Under the pieces are notes generated by a model. That model worked only from the letters and a program-made list of their open reading frames with translations. It ran no database searches and was not told the DNA's origin. From assembly GCA_037367405.1 (NCBI GenBank), contig JAZKJV010008259.1, forward strand, positions 1 through 64,000: DNA of 64,000 nucleotides, given 5' to 3'. Positions 12,490-24,338 of the stretch are shown here, in pieces (positions within the stretch are counted from its first letter, which is position 1; every line of letters begins with the position of its first letter). Source of the DNA: Ottelia alismoides. Taxonomy: Eukaryota; Streptophyta; Magnoliopsida; Alismatales; Hydrocharitaceae. Position numbers and translations under genes: made by a program.

Positions 12490-14054
12490 ACAGGATAAGA
12501 ATAAAGACTGAAAAGACATATCTTATCAATGGCCACCTCCTTGGTGTTAAGGAGAAAAACCAAGAGCCGCATAGTGAAGTTGTTGCCTAGATTTGATGTG
12601 AAATCAAAGACACCATATTTACCCATGCTCAAATCAATGATTACTCACCAATAAATATACTCCCGACCTCTATATTTGACAAGCTCAAACACAGACCTAT
12701 AAGGAAGATACGAAAGATCATTCAGCTGGTTGAGCGATCGTTAAAGCGACCGAGAGGAATAATTTCTGTCATCGTTACATTTCAAAGATCTTCAATCAAA
12801 GTAGACTTCACGATCATTGATATTGAGCATGAAGGAGAATTCGCCCAGTCTCTGATCATTCTCGGAAAGCCATTCTTGGCATTGACTAAGCCAATTATTG
12901 AGTGCGAGACTCGGGCAATCAATTTTACAGCATTGGGAGTACTTCGATCTCAACCAGTCTTTGAGGAACCACAATTTTCTGAGGCAATCCACGAATCCCT
13001 CGACAGTTGTAACCATCAAGCGGTAGATGATCCCTACCCTGTTGCTACTCCTGAGATAGCGGCTATTAAAGAGACTATTGGTTTAGATACTCTTCCATAT
13101 GTTCCTTTTCCTGCTACTCTCACCATGGGAAATGCCTTCTCATATGATCCTTAGACATATGCATGGATGCATCCAATGTCAGTCGAAATCTCCTTTGATC
13201 ACTTTGATCAAATCAACCTGACACAGGAATGCACCATCATCAAGTCAATTGAGAACGGATATGCAGAGACTCTCCCCATTGTTCCATTTCCCGCTGCTCT
13301 CACCATGGAAAAGTGTTTCTTATGTGATCCTAAGACTTATGCATGGGCTCACCATAAGTCAACCTTCTCTGACTACCTTGACCATCCAACTTAGGAATGG
13401 ACTAACATTAAGACAACTAATAATAAAGGCGCAGGACGTGCACTGACTAAAGAGGAATATTTCAATGGTTATTCATCTAGAGACTCAATTGTAAACACCT
13501 CACCCCCAGGACCCGCACCTTCGCAGACAACACAAAACAAAATGGTTGCTCCTTCATCTAAAAAGAAAGTCACCTTCGAACTTCCAGAAAAGGAGTCGTC
13601 TGATGATTACTCAACAGGTCCAGAAAGGGTAATCTACATGAGTAGGGTTTGTTCGGCAGTCTTAAAACCCTATCTACGCAAGAATCCAAATTTCAATTCC
13701 CGTTGGATGACTCTTGTTCCTCGCTATTATTCATCCAAAGCCGATTCTCCTGATCTCATTAAATATACTGGAATAATTTCTTATAAGCTGACTGAGACTG
13801 GTGCTCTAGAGTATACATCATCCGAGGACGAATCACTTGATCCCAAGAAGGACCAAATTCTGAGAAAACAACTGAAGCAACTAAAGAAGAAGAATATCTG
13901 AAGTGCCTCCACTTTTAAATACTATTCCTCTGAGGATAACTCCGATGATGGTTATCTTTCATCTGATTTATACGCTTCATCTATTCTCCGGTATGATTTC
14001 TCTGAGGATAACAGTATCAATGGTTAGGAATCATATGCTTCATCTCCTTCTTAG
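12490..14054 (+). pseudogene. protease-like polyprotein of an RT-less LTR element, 3' part (copy 1)
   Basis: From 12597 to 14054 a single frame is kept open except for TAG at 13152, TAG at 13392, TGA at 13899 and TAG at 14025. The last TAG (14052) ends it. Domains in order: a retropepsin-like fold (SPINILP at 12645, V-E-R-S-L-K, F-VDF-IIDIEHEGEFAQS, then IILGKPFLA near 12857), a linker with two copies of a TLP-VPFPA-LTM segment (13092 and 13270), a VTFELPEKES stretch, and a conserved tail ERVIYMSRVCSAVLKPYLRK followed by YYSS. The catalytic Asp of the DLGAS-type motif is replaced by Asn (NDYSP, 12636-12650). The closest relative in view is the copy at 30.6-33.1 kb. No RT, RNase H or integrase follows; the hairpin array and LTR come next. 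An upstream frameshift lies near 12596. Confidence 0.65.
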
Positions 14055-14167
14055 CATTACGATCTCCCACCACAAGCACACAAAAAGATCGGCCGAAAAC
14101 CGCCTTAATCATTGGCTACCCTCCCTCCCTCCCGACCCCATCGGTCTCCTTGTACATCTTCTTCCTC

Positions 14168-14523
14168 TACTTAGGCCAAGGCCTAAGTATATGTGGGGAC
14201 TGATGCCATATGTACATACCATTCTCCCCATCAACTCCTTCTCACGATCGCCCCATTTCCACCCTTCTTCCGTACTTAGGCTGACCAAGAGCCTAAATAT
14301 AGGGGGAATCGATGCCCATCTATATATACTCTCCTCATTTACATATCCCGACCGCATCATTTTCGCTCTTCTTCGATACTTAGACTGATTACAGCCTTAG
14401 TATGGGGGGTGGTCCACTTCTACTATGTATAATTCTTTTTCACTCTCTTACGCTTAGACCGAGCTATATCTTATTTTCGCTTCTTGTGCTCTGAGGACAC
14501 ATCAGTCGCTAAGTATAGGGGGT
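14168..14523 (+). repeat. polypurine-hairpin array (copy 1)
   Basis: Four units lie between the ORF and the 3' LTR. They are ACTTAGGCC...GGCCTAAGT at 14169-14190, TACTTAGGCT...AGCCTAAATATAGGGGG at 14273-14301, TACTTAGACTG...CAGCCTTAGTATGGGGGG near 14374-14408, and a long-loop unit from CGCTTAG (about 14451) to CGCTAAGTATAGGGGG (ending 14522). Each is an inverted repeat whose right arm runs into a G-run, so each right arm looks like the polypurine tract that precedes the LTR. Confidence 0.75.
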
Positions 14524-14540
14524 GTATATATACTATGTGA

Positions 14541-14558
14541 ATATATATATATATATAT
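14541..14558. repeat. (AT)n microsatellite after the hairpin array
   Basis: An alternating AT run directly follows the last hairpin, in the context ...ATATTACCAATAGCTTGTACTTT. The same arrangement, with the AT run followed by a GCTTGTACTTT(C) motif, occurs after the array at 33545-33570. Confidence 0.8.
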
Positions 14559-15873
14559 TACCAATAGCTTGTACTTTCGCGTAAGTCTATATGTATTTAC
14601 AGGATGGGTAACTAACTTAAAAAAACAAAAAAAACAAAAAAGAAGCTTTGCTACTAACACTGACTGTGTCCAAGCAAAATTTTTTTAAAAAAGGCTTCTT
14701 ATTCATTTATGCATAAATTTTTTTTTTGCATCAAAAAATCTCTCTCTCAAAAAAAGGAAAAAAAGAGAAGAAGTCACAAAAAAAGTGCCTGCATTTCACG
14801 CACTTGCACTTCATCCAGCATTACGTGCATTTGCATTTATGAAAAGCCCTTAGGTTTTGAACCAAGTTATGAGCATAAACCGAGAGTGGCTTGGACTTGA
14901 CCTTAATCCACCTAATTTTCATAGGAACTTCACCAAGAAATAGGATTTTAGAAGCTTCAGGTCTATGATTTAATTCTTCGAGTTCCACATGACAATGTGT
15001 AGCATTTGACTCTTAGTGTCTAACTTGATCACTTCATTTTGGGTATGACTATGGAATGGGGAATTGATTTGTACTCTCGCACTATGCACTTAGCTCAACT
15101 CATACGGGGTGTTGGAAGATTGTGTGAGTTTCTTTTTTGGTGGAGTGGACATCTAAAAACTGGAGTACGAGTTGAAATAAAGCTTCGGATATGGATGGAC
15201 AGTTGTGGGCACAATTTTTTCTAAGACCCCAAAACATGTACATAAAAAAAAGATTATATATCTGCAGGGGCATAAAAAGATCCATTCAAGAGAAACCAAA
15301 TAATCCAAACAAAAAACAGAAGCCTAATACTAAATAAATATTTGACCAAAAGGTCCAAGCTTCAAGTCAGTCTGCAGATCTTGGTGGAGACTCGGCTACA
15401 CTGGCCAGCTTCACAAAGAGAAGTGGCTGCACTAGTCACCCTCCAGTTCTTTTTTCCTTCTTCTAATTTCTCTCCATCTTCGATTGTGAATATAATGCGA
15501 CAGACCTTAGAAGGAAATACTTGACTCCCCGAGGACGAGTCACTAGAGAGGAGATTTGCGTGGTAGCCCAGCATTCTGGATGGGAAGATCTATGAACTTT
15601 GACACACATGAGTCGATTGTTCAATGTTCATGGGGTATGCTTTGGGGGAGGATTGATCTAAGATGAATTCTGGGATGAAACTGTGACAATGATGTGTCGA
15701 ACTTGAAGGTTGTTGATTTTAAAATCCTATGTCTCACAGAAGTTCCGCCAAACAAATAATCCAAAGGACGTGTTTAGTTTCATTTTCACCTTCTGCTCAT
15801 GGTCTTGGTATGGAACTCAATCTCATTTCACCTCATTGCATTTCCTTAGATGCTCAGAGACAAGCATGGTTTA
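14559..15873 (+). other. 3' untranslated internal region of LTR element copy 1
   Basis: This non-coding stretch is collinear with 33.57-35.06 kb. Matching landmarks are GAACCAAGTTATGAG (14860), ACTTGACCTTAATCCACC (14896), the GGCTACACTGG region (15393) and CTTGGTATGGAAC (about 15803). It ends in the polypurine tract. No protein is encoded. Confidence 0.65.
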
Positions 15874-15885
15874 AGTATAGGGGGA
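15874..15885 (+). promoter_or_regulatory. polypurine tract before the 3' LTR (copy 1)
   Basis: AAGTATAGGGGGA immediately precedes the LTR start at 15886. It is the presumed primer site for plus-strand DNA synthesis and matches the tracts at 35067 and 59488. Confidence 0.7.
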
Positions 15886-18800
15886 TTATGGATCTCATAT
15901 TCATCACTCTAAAATTGACTAATTAAGCTCAAATCGCTAAAATTCATTGGTATTTCTTCATTTATTACGCATAATTAGCATTCATGCATGAAGTAATAAT
16001 AATTGCATTTTATCACTTATTATTGCATAAAATAAGAAACCAAAAATCTCAGTCCAATTGACCTGTAAAATAGCCCAACTTCCCTAATTTTTTACTAATT
16101 CATGCTAACTCCAAATGACCTGAAACTACCTCCACTGTGTACATATTACTAATAAGAATAAATAAAAAAATCCAAAAAATACTAACCTAAACAAGTGGAC
16201 CGAAAACTCAAAACCTAATTCCAGGATTTCCGGACTAAAACCTTGATATCTTCCTCATCCAATATCCATTTTTATCCTACTCACTTTTGAAATAATGTAT
16301 ATTCAATTACCTTCAGAACAAGGCCAAGTTCAAGTGAATTAGAGCTCATATGTGATAGTTGGGTTTTGGACCTATTTTGTACATTTTGTCTAATGGTTTT
16401 TTACCGATTATTTTATGCACATAATTAACCCATTTTATTTTATTTCCTTTTTGTTTATCTGCTTTAATAAAAGTTTTATTAAAATACATAAAAATCCAAA
16501 CTAAATTTGAGCTTGAAATCCAAAGAAACTAATTGAGTCTGAGTCTTCATTAACCGTCTCTACAAAAGTTGTCATTTTTGCATTTTATATTATTTCTTAA
16601 TTTTTCTTAAATAATAAAAATACAAAAAATGAGATTAATGTATAAATATTTATCTTTGATTTTATCATATTTTTCCAGATTTTTATCTTATTTAAAAATT
16701 ACAAATAAATTAGAAAATCCAAAAATCAAGGTATATAATGTACATGGAGTATCCCAAAAATATCATTTTCTACAAATGGTAGATTTTGGTTGTGATCTCT
16801 TCAAGAAAGTTGTATATCTCATCGAGACGAACAACTTTTGTGAAAAAAATATTTCAATCCGAGGGCATTAGTTATTTCTTTTTTATTTTTCTTCGTCTTT
16901 TATTCTCGATTTTTCTGGTAGTGACATGTGGCTGCTCCTAGAGCCACCACATGTCACCCATTTTAGTCTTTATTTTCATTTTTTATTAAAAATTAATTAA
17001 ATTAAAAAATTAATAAATAAAAAATGCCGCATGGTTGCTCCTCAACTGACCGATCTCGGCCGATCGGACGGCCAAGGAGCATCTTCCACCTTTGTCCCTA
17101 CTTTCCCAATCTGGCACCCGAACACCTCGCCCGCGAGCGCCAACCGTCCTCCTCCACCTTCCATATCCTCTCTGGTCGTGTCTTCCCCCAAATCAATCAA
17201 ACCAGCCCTAAAATCTCCATCGTTGTCCCACGACTTCCCGAGTCACCTCCGTAGAATCCTGTCTCCGATCTCGTCCTAGATCTCCCAATCAATCTACTGC
17301 CGATGATATCTCCAATCCTCTCCCCATCGAAATCTCCATCACGGATTCCACCGCCTTGCCTCTAATCTCCCCTCACCAGCCCTATAAAGTTATGTTGCTC
17401 CCTTGAAAATCTTCATCTACCGACTAATGCTTGAAAGGAAGAATTGTGCGGAGGTGACAGCTCCATGCCCCGACGACGCGGTGAGATCCGAGGGTCCCCC
17501 CCCCCCCGTTGCAGCCAATGACCGAGCTCCTCGTGCTACTGTTGTTTATGCTCCGGCCATCCTTGAGCCGTCGAGCCAACGCACATCCAACCACTTCATC
17601 AACATTCAATCACCACTGTTCACTTCATCGGCAACCACCACCGAGCTTACTCCTTCGTCAACGACAACACCATACGCCTCCCCTGACTCTAGCAGCGCCT
17701 CCGGCGCCCTTCGCCAGGTTCCTCGCCTTCCGCCTTCGATAGAAGCTTCAGTCGCCAGCTCTGCCAAGCCTCACCACCGGGAAGCCTTGCTCCGCCTGCT
17801 GCCCTGGTCAACGACCACCACACCTTCACCAGAGAACCACCCTTCACTACTCCCCGCCGCCAACAGCTGGGCACGAGGCCCAAGACCCCTACGCACATGA
17901 GTAGCACATGCCTTGGGGGAACATTTGCATCGAACCCCCTGAAGACACGTTCATTTGTGCAGCAGTCCAACACCCATAAGTCACGTACTACGCACGTGAT
18001 CACTTCGGTTAATTGCAGAAGCCCCCACCCCCTCCCCTAAGTTTACCTATTCGCAATCAGGCACCGCTATTCAGAGGGCACGTACGATGCAAGTGCATCT
18101 TTAGCCATTTTGTAATCTGACCCCCAAGGGTCTCAGTAAATCCATTTATACCCCTGCTTTACATATTTGTTTTTCTTATTTATTGTAATTGCAAACAAAC
18201 CCACGTGTTCCCCCTTTATTTTAAACCACTTCGTTGCATTATTTTATTTATTAAAAATAGACATTGTGTTCTACAATTAGTTTTCTACATCATGGCATTT
18301 TTTGATATTTTTGTGGTCTGTGGATAATTATTAATTATTATTCTTACGGAAAATTGCATAGTTTACCCAATCTTTGCTCAAAAAGTCATACCATTGCTCA
18401 AAAAATTGTCAAAAAATCACGGATTGTAGAATTAGTTGTATTTCACATTTTACCCAAAAATAATTGCATTTGCAAGCATGGTTTTCCCTGTAAACATTAT
18501 TTTCGATATTTTGATCTTTATTTTTTAATAGGTATTAAAGCTCGTATTTTTAGGATTTAGAATTTTTCTCAAATCAATCACCTAGTGATAGATCTTGAAT
18601 AATTTTATCCCTAAAAAATAAATAGGTTTAATATTTATTATAATTAAATATTTACATTCACATCATTTACATTCAAAAATTCTTTAAAAATTTATCTTGC
18701 ATCAGAAAATTCCAAAAAAAATTAAAGTGTGTTCATTCATCATTATTTACATCTCAGCCAAGCTTTATATTTTTTAGACATCATTTAATTAAAATTGTGT

Positions 18801-19112
18801 TTTATTCCCTAAAATTGGCCTCATTTTTGCATTCCAATGTTACAATCAAAATATCAAAAAAATACCGCATCGAAAATCGTGCACGAACTTTGATAGACAA
18901 TATTCTAAGTTGTTCCTTTACCTCCTTGAGTTCCACCATGGGACTTGCCCAAGTAAAATAAACATTAAACCACTTCAATTAAAATTGAATAAATTATTGT
19001 GATTATTTCTTGATTGATTCCGAATTCCTGCCTACAACGAAATGACATATTTTTAAGCTTAATTCACATAAATTAAATAGGGAATTTTCGAACTCTTCGC
19101 CTATCTTCATCA
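15886..19112 (+). mobile_element. 3' LTR of element copy 1 (LTR family A)
   Basis: The LTR start is the decayed form of the family palindrome (TATGGATCTCATATTCATCA). It is followed by the family landmarks: GCATAATTAGCATTCATGCATG, the AGTTG hairpin at 16806-16838, the ACATGTGG palindrome at 16921-16957, a GC-rich block at about 17020-17900, and near the end a TGAGTTCCACC...GACTTGCCCAAGTAAA stretch at 18926 and ACAACGAAAT at 19034. The right border is uncertain; CTTCATCA at about 19112 is the best candidate for a terminal CA. Open frames of 165 and 104 codons in the GC block are not conserved in the other LTRs and are not called as genes. Confidence 0.65.
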
Positions 19113-19929
19113 CACGCTTAGCAAAGATAGACTCGGGTAATCCAGAAGTCAGTTCACTTGGCAGCATCCCATAAGGCAGAGAAAGATGAGAGCTCCAACC
19201 TCAGTATCATCATGGTCCATCTTTCAAAGGTTGGCAATATCAAGAAGCGGTCACAGGATCTCGAGAATCTTGCTATGATTGAATTGAGGACACATAATCT
19301 GGATACGTTAGACCAAATCACCAAGCAACTGGAGTTGCTGGTGAGAACCATCAATTCTGTTCAATCGATGACACCATCATCAGAAGTTGTTGTTGAGAAG
19401 GAGTACGAACTGTTACCGCCACATAAACCTCAATCGAGTCATTAGCAACCGACCATCCAGTATATAAGCTACGTGCAAGCGCATGAGAAGGCCCCGCAAC
19501 AATAGCAGATGGTGGTCTACCAACCATACTACCTCCCATCTTCTGATCTGACATTTCCACCATTATCCTGATCTAGGAAGTAAACTTTTGGAGCAATGAT
19601 GCACAACTGACCCATTCTACGAGACAACACTAGGCCCCACCAACAACCAACTGACCTTACCACCAACCTCAAGGTGTTCGTTTTCCACAGTCCTTTCAAC
19701 CTCAGCTTCAGTACCAACATTAACCATCTTCGCAGTACCAAGGAAATCGGAGACAATCTCAGTAGTATCCATAGCCATAGTATTGTCATCCACAGACATA
19801 TAATCATTACGTGGCTGGACAACTGCAGTATCCCCCTCCCCTTACCAATAGTATCAATTTCCTCCTCCTCTACAAAAACACCAACAACCCCAGCCACAAC
19901 ATCCCCACCATTAATAACAGTGTGGTCTG
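19113..19929 (+). pseudogene. Gag-like tail remnant between two LTRs
   Basis: A 95-codon frame (19158-19445) reads as a helical, leucine-rich segment (LENLAMIELRTHNLDTLDQI, then a KQLELLV stretch). It is followed to about 19780 by sequence that translates, across frames, to Gln/Pro/Tyr-rich strings such as FQPQLQYQH, typical of the C-terminal tail of Athila/Tat Gag proteins. Several stops and frame changes interrupt it. No capsid core or CCHC knuckle is seen. It is inferred to be a piece of internal region left between two LTRs. Confidence 0.35.
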
Positions 19930-20787
19930 TGATGAATCTGTGATTCATCACTCTAAAAGTTGAAAACAGATCTTTGTTCTCGAGTAATTAGCTGCATATT
20001 TCTACTTATATTGCATAATTAGCATTCATGCATGCATAAGTAATATCTGCATTTTATCATTCATATTTGCATTAAATAAGAAGCCCAATTTACTTGTAAA
20101 TATTCACCTGTATATTCACCATATTTCACCTATTTGTATATATTTTATACTAACTACAAATTCAATAAAATCAACTCCATAGTGTATATATTACTAACAC
20201 TAATTAAAGAAAAATATCAAAAAATACTAACTTGTAAAATTGACCAATAAGACCCCAATCCAAGTTTGAAGTTAGGATCCTTAAAATACACATATCTCTC
20301 TAATACAGTGTCCGATTTAGGTGTACTCTCTTTTAAAGTAATATACATTCAGAGACCTTAGAAACAAGACCAATTTCATTAAAATCTGAGCTCGTATGCA
20401 TAACTTGGGTTTTTGGCCCCTTTTGTATATTTTATATATTGACCTTTTTGCCCTTTATTTTATCCTTTTATTTTCTTAATTATTTAAAATCCAAAAAATA
20501 GATTAAATTGTAAATATTCCTTTCATATTTTTCTAACTTTATTTTGATTTTTCTTGAATTTAAAAATGACAAAAAATTACAAAAGATAAAAATATGGTAT
20601 TTTATACCTATACGGTTCCACCCCAATACACTTTGTACATATGATTTTATTTGATTTTTGACCCTTCACGAAAGTTGTAGATCTCGTCCAGATGAGCAAC
20701 TTTTGTGTTGACTACTTTTTGATTTAATCCCTTTTGTAATTTCTTTTTTATTTTTCTTTACATTTAATTTTTGAATTTTCTGTGAGC

Positions 20788-20820
20788 GACATGTGGCAGC
20801 TCCTAGAGCCGCCACATGTC
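20788..20820. promoter_or_regulatory. conserved LTR palindrome
   Basis: The arms GACATGTGGC and GCCACATGTC enclose a smaller inverted pair (GCTC/GAGC). The motif recurs at 16921-16957, 29432-29464, 35919-35951 and 39367-39399, and as a variant at 9565-9601. Each lies upstream of the TATA box of its LTR, so it is a candidate enhancer or structural element. Confidence 0.7.
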
Positions 20821-21040
20821 ACTCCATTTTTTATTATTTTCGGATTTATTTTAACATTTTCAGATTTATTATTATTATTTTATTTATTTTAGTAGCCTAC
20901 AGTATTACTTTATTATTTATTTATTTTATTCCCCTTTTACTTCTTCTCCCCTTACTTGTCTTCCACTCCAAGCCGTCAACTCACCACTTCCTCCACCATC
21001 CCTCCATCTTCTCCACCTCTTTTCTAACTCCCTCCTCCGC

Positions 21041-21047
21041 TTTATAT
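21041..21047 (+). promoter_or_regulatory. LTR TATA box
   Basis: TTTATAT sits in a C/T-rich context and is followed within about 60 bp by a conserved ATTTCTTCAATTGAGA stretch, the likely start of the transcribed region. The same site is kept in the LTRs at 36191 and 39636 and, on the minus strand, at 29195-29201. Confidence 0.55.
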
Positions 21048-21919
21048 TCACATCTCATCCTCCATTTCTCATCATCCGCCATTTCTTCAATTGAGATGGA
21101 GAGACCACCAACCCCCGACCGTTGTCGGTGACAGCGTCAGTATTTTTCGATCGAGCAACGACGGTTTCAAAGGCGAGATCCACGAGGACTCCTCCTCATG
21201 TCGTTGTGCATCACTTCAGATCACAACCAAGCTTCTTTGATTTTTTGTCGAATCGAATCGAGGCGACGACAACCGGAGTCCAGCATCGCTGCTTCACAAT
21301 CCGATGAACCACACTGGTAAGTATTTTCTATCCTATCTTTTCATTTCATTTTTATCTAACACCATTTCTTCATTTTCGTGTTGATCTTCATTACATTTTC
21401 ACCATAATTTTATTCAAACATTCACAATCACCACCACCACAATCATCCATATCACCCCTTCCTTTTCATATATCCATTTCCAGTTTACAAGAAGAAAATA
21501 AAAAAATCTAAAAAAAATTAAAAAACTGTAGGGCAGTCCGCACGACCACAACCTCCAGCGGCGTTGTCGTCCTCCCACACGGGCGGTCATCCAGCCTGCA
21601 GCCGCCAGCCATCTCCTGCGCACGTGGCCGAGTCCGCGACGTGGCCTCCCACGGCTGCCAGCCACGCCACCGCTCGCACTCGTACTCCAGGGTTGACCTG
21701 CGTCCGACACGCCTCACACAATCACCCGATGCCGCCCGCGCGCGACGCTCAGCTCTGCAGCAGCTCCAGCCGAGGTGATTCCCAGTGTGGTTGCAGCTCT
21801 ATCGCTCTAGAGCCGCGTTGCCCCCTCCAAGCGTCGTGTATGGCTATGCACGCCCACTAGCGGCCTGGAGCGCTCCGCCGCGTACGGCTGAGCACTACCG
21901 CTCGTCCCGCCACGTGTCC

Positions 21920-23042
21920 TGCCCTTGTTAATTCGATCAATAATGGTCAAATTAATTTGTATGTTTGTTGCAGTCAGATAATCAAGGCTATGTCAAAAAT
22001 ACCACTTTTAATTAATGTTTGGTTAATTACGAGCGACAGATTTATTTTACTTGGGCAAGCCCAAGGTCGAACTCAGGGAGGCAGTCGTCTCCTTAGGTGA
22101 ATTTCCAGTTAATTCTAAGGTCTAATTTTCATAAAAATATTTTTGGTATTTTCAGGAATTTTTATGCAATAAAGGAAAAGACAAATGCAATTTCATGCCA
22201 GTTTTATATCAGAAATATGATCCAACGAAATCCAAAAATTATGAAGCTTGGCAAGAGTATGAAATGCAACGAAATTAAGCTACACTATTTTTGTTGGAAT
22301 TTTCTGAAACTTTATGAATTTACTATGAATAAAATATGAATGCAAGTTGATTTTTGCAAAATTAATTTTAATAAATACCAAAACACATTATTTGCAGGTA
22401 GAAAATTTATCCTAAATAGATAAAAATCATGTAAGGAGACCACTAATTAATTTATTTAGGCCCCGTGATGTGTGCAAATGTAATGTTTTTTAGGCACAAT
22501 GTAGACTAAATTATCCTAAGTCTAATACGATTTTTTGATGATTTCTGGAGCAACGAGGAATTTAATATGAATTAAAAGACACACAACGGGCAAAATATGG
22601 AAATTTTTACCAATTTAATAATATTAAATTCCAAGAATGTCACAAAAATGAAATGTTTGTCACATAAGATAAAGGACAAGATAAGCTACATCATGCATTT
22701 TTTAGAATTGAAAAATAATGTCAAATGGACACCTAAATATGTGTGGAAAGACATGGACCAAATTGCAAATACAGGAAATAAAGTTACTGAAATAAAACGT
22801 GTTGACAGGGACTTAAATGCAATTACCTATAATGCGGGGGATATATCTGCAAATTGTCTACGGAACATGTAAGGCTGACAGGGATTGAAATGCAATTTGG
22901 AAAACTTGTAGGGGCCTTGGTGTAAATTACCGAGACCGTGCGGTGCTAGGCTCGGATGGCGATGAAGGCACAGACGGTGGCTCAGGTCTTCTGCAGGCTC
23001 GGACTGGCTTCAGGGTAGATTCGGATGCTCTGAGCCTAATGG
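21920..23042 (-). repeat. left arm of a 1.12-kb inverted repeat (LTR family B, minus strand)
   Basis: The arm is the inverse of 24339-25455 with many substitutions and small indels. On the minus strand it ends in the sequence that, in the right arm, directly precedes a primer-binding site, so both arms are LTR 3' portions of the same family (here called B). Landmarks shared with the right arm include the GGTCGAACTCAGGGAGGCA stretch (22051 here) and the TAGGCTCGGA/TCCGAGCCTA GC-rich stretch. The left border is joined directly to LTR family A. Confidence 0.8.
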
Positions 23043-23820
23043 ACCGTCTGATCAAAACGATCGGACGGTATCTGTGCTTTGTGCTCCACCTCGCCGCCAT
23101 CTCCTGCGACGGGCGTGGCTGGGCTCCGGCGAAGCCCTCCTGGCTCTGCCGCCTTGGTTCTTCCTCGGTGATGAGCCCCGGGGACTCCTAAGTTGCTGGA
23201 AGTGATCATGGAGGTGAAGCGGAGCCGCCGGAGGTTCTGGATGCGGCGAGGGTGGTTTGCACGCCAGAGACGAAGGAGCTCAAAGCAGCTTCGACGAGGT
23301 TCCAATCAATGTAGAAGATGATACTTGCAAGGTCAGTGTAGCCAAAAATCGAGGTGCAAGTGCTCATGCGGGTGCAGTTGGGTGATTAAGGCCTTAAGGC
23401 GAAGTGAGTGAATGCCGACGGGCTCCTCCACCGTTAGGCGCGGAACAACGATCGGAAATGGTTTGATGGGTAGTGGGGGCGAACGGAATGATGCACGAAG
23501 ATTGGAGCTCCAAGGCGGAGCTCGATCGATGGTTGGTGGGGGGAGATGTTGAGTGCAGAAGTCGGGAAAAATAAGAGAAAATCGGAGGGAGAGAAGATGA
23601 TGATCAAAGAAGAAGACGAGGACGCTACCTAGGAATGGAGGCTCGAGGTGGTCTCCTGTCGTCGCTCGAGGGCCGGTAGAAGCCCGAGCACTAGCAGCTC
23701 ATCGGTGAAGATGCTGGCACAACGAAGCTTTGCCGTGGATCTCGTCGGAGAGGATCTCTGTCTTCGCTCGTATTCTAGCTTAATCCCTGTCACAGATAGG
23801 AGGACTCAAGCTCTAGGAAT
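23043..23820 (-). other. GC-rich spacer, probably LTR or leader sequence
   Basis: In the minus direction this follows a primer-binding site (23821-23838) and leads toward the inverted LTR-B arm. It is GC-rich and purine-rich, with short open frames of up to about 89 codons and no domain. It may be the leader of a minus-strand element, the upstream part of LTR B, or both. Confidence 0.35.
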
Positions 23821-23838
23821 TCCTCGGCAACGACGCCA
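23821..23838 (-). other. primer-binding site, tRNA-Asp type
   Basis: On the minus strand TGGCGTCGTTGCCGAGGA matches 16 of 18 positions of the known complement to the 3' end of plant tRNA-Asp. It begins two bases after the LTR end (GTCAATCA). Both mismatches are transitions. Confidence 0.75.
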
Positions 23839-23840
23839 TT

Positions 23841-24310
23841 TGATTGACCTCGGATCTACCTTGTTAATGGTATCTAATTGATGATTTCATTGCAGTCAAA
23901 TATATCCGGATCGATCAAAAATAATCGCACGGATCAATGAATCGTCGAATGAAATTAATGTGCGGTTTTATGTTTGTTTAACCTAGACAAGCCCCAGGGT
24001 CGACTCAAGGAGGCAAAGGAACAACTCGAGATCATATTAGATGAATTTGATCGTTGTTGTCCAAGTGGGATTTTTTTAAATTTTTTTATGCAATAAAAAT
24101 GCATATGCACAGATGCGAAGGAACTAGGTTATGAAGAAATTGACCCACTTAGCTAAATTAATCTTTTATGTCAAATTAATCCAAATCAGCGAAGTTATAT
24201 TTTTCCTGTAAACTTAATCCAATGATTAATACAAAACAGATTTTTTTGTAATTTTTGGATTTAAAATGGAACGATGACAACACAAACTTTTTTAGGGGTT
24301 TTATGCAATT
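23841..24310 (-). mobile_element. LTR family A, 3'-end fragment
   Basis: The minus-strand sequence is the terminal 470 bp of LTR A, collinear with 41.83-42.297 kb, including ATTAGATACCATTAACAAGG and the terminal CA. The match stops near 24310, where the family-B arm region begins at 24339. It is a truncated 5' LTR of a minus-strand element. Confidence 0.7.
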
Positions 24311-24338
24311 CTTCCCTAGCTCCAAGCCTCTTCCCCGA

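Larger units (their letters stand above)
19930..21919 (+). mobile_element. LTR family A, 3'-truncated
   Basis: It starts exactly at TGATGAATC-TGT-GATTCATCA and runs parallel to the LTRs at 35079 and 38530 through the hairpin (20671-20704), the ACATGTGG palindrome (20788-20820), the TATA box (21041-21047) and the GC block. Within the GC block it has one unit where the two downstream LTRs have two 264-bp units. Near 21920 it is cut and joined to the inverted repeat that follows. No polypurine tract precedes it. Confidence 0.8.

Noticed and set aside
19529..19951. 140-codon minus-strand frame
   Set aside because: It is the inverse of Gln/Pro-rich plus-strand sequence and crosses into the LTR start; no independent support.
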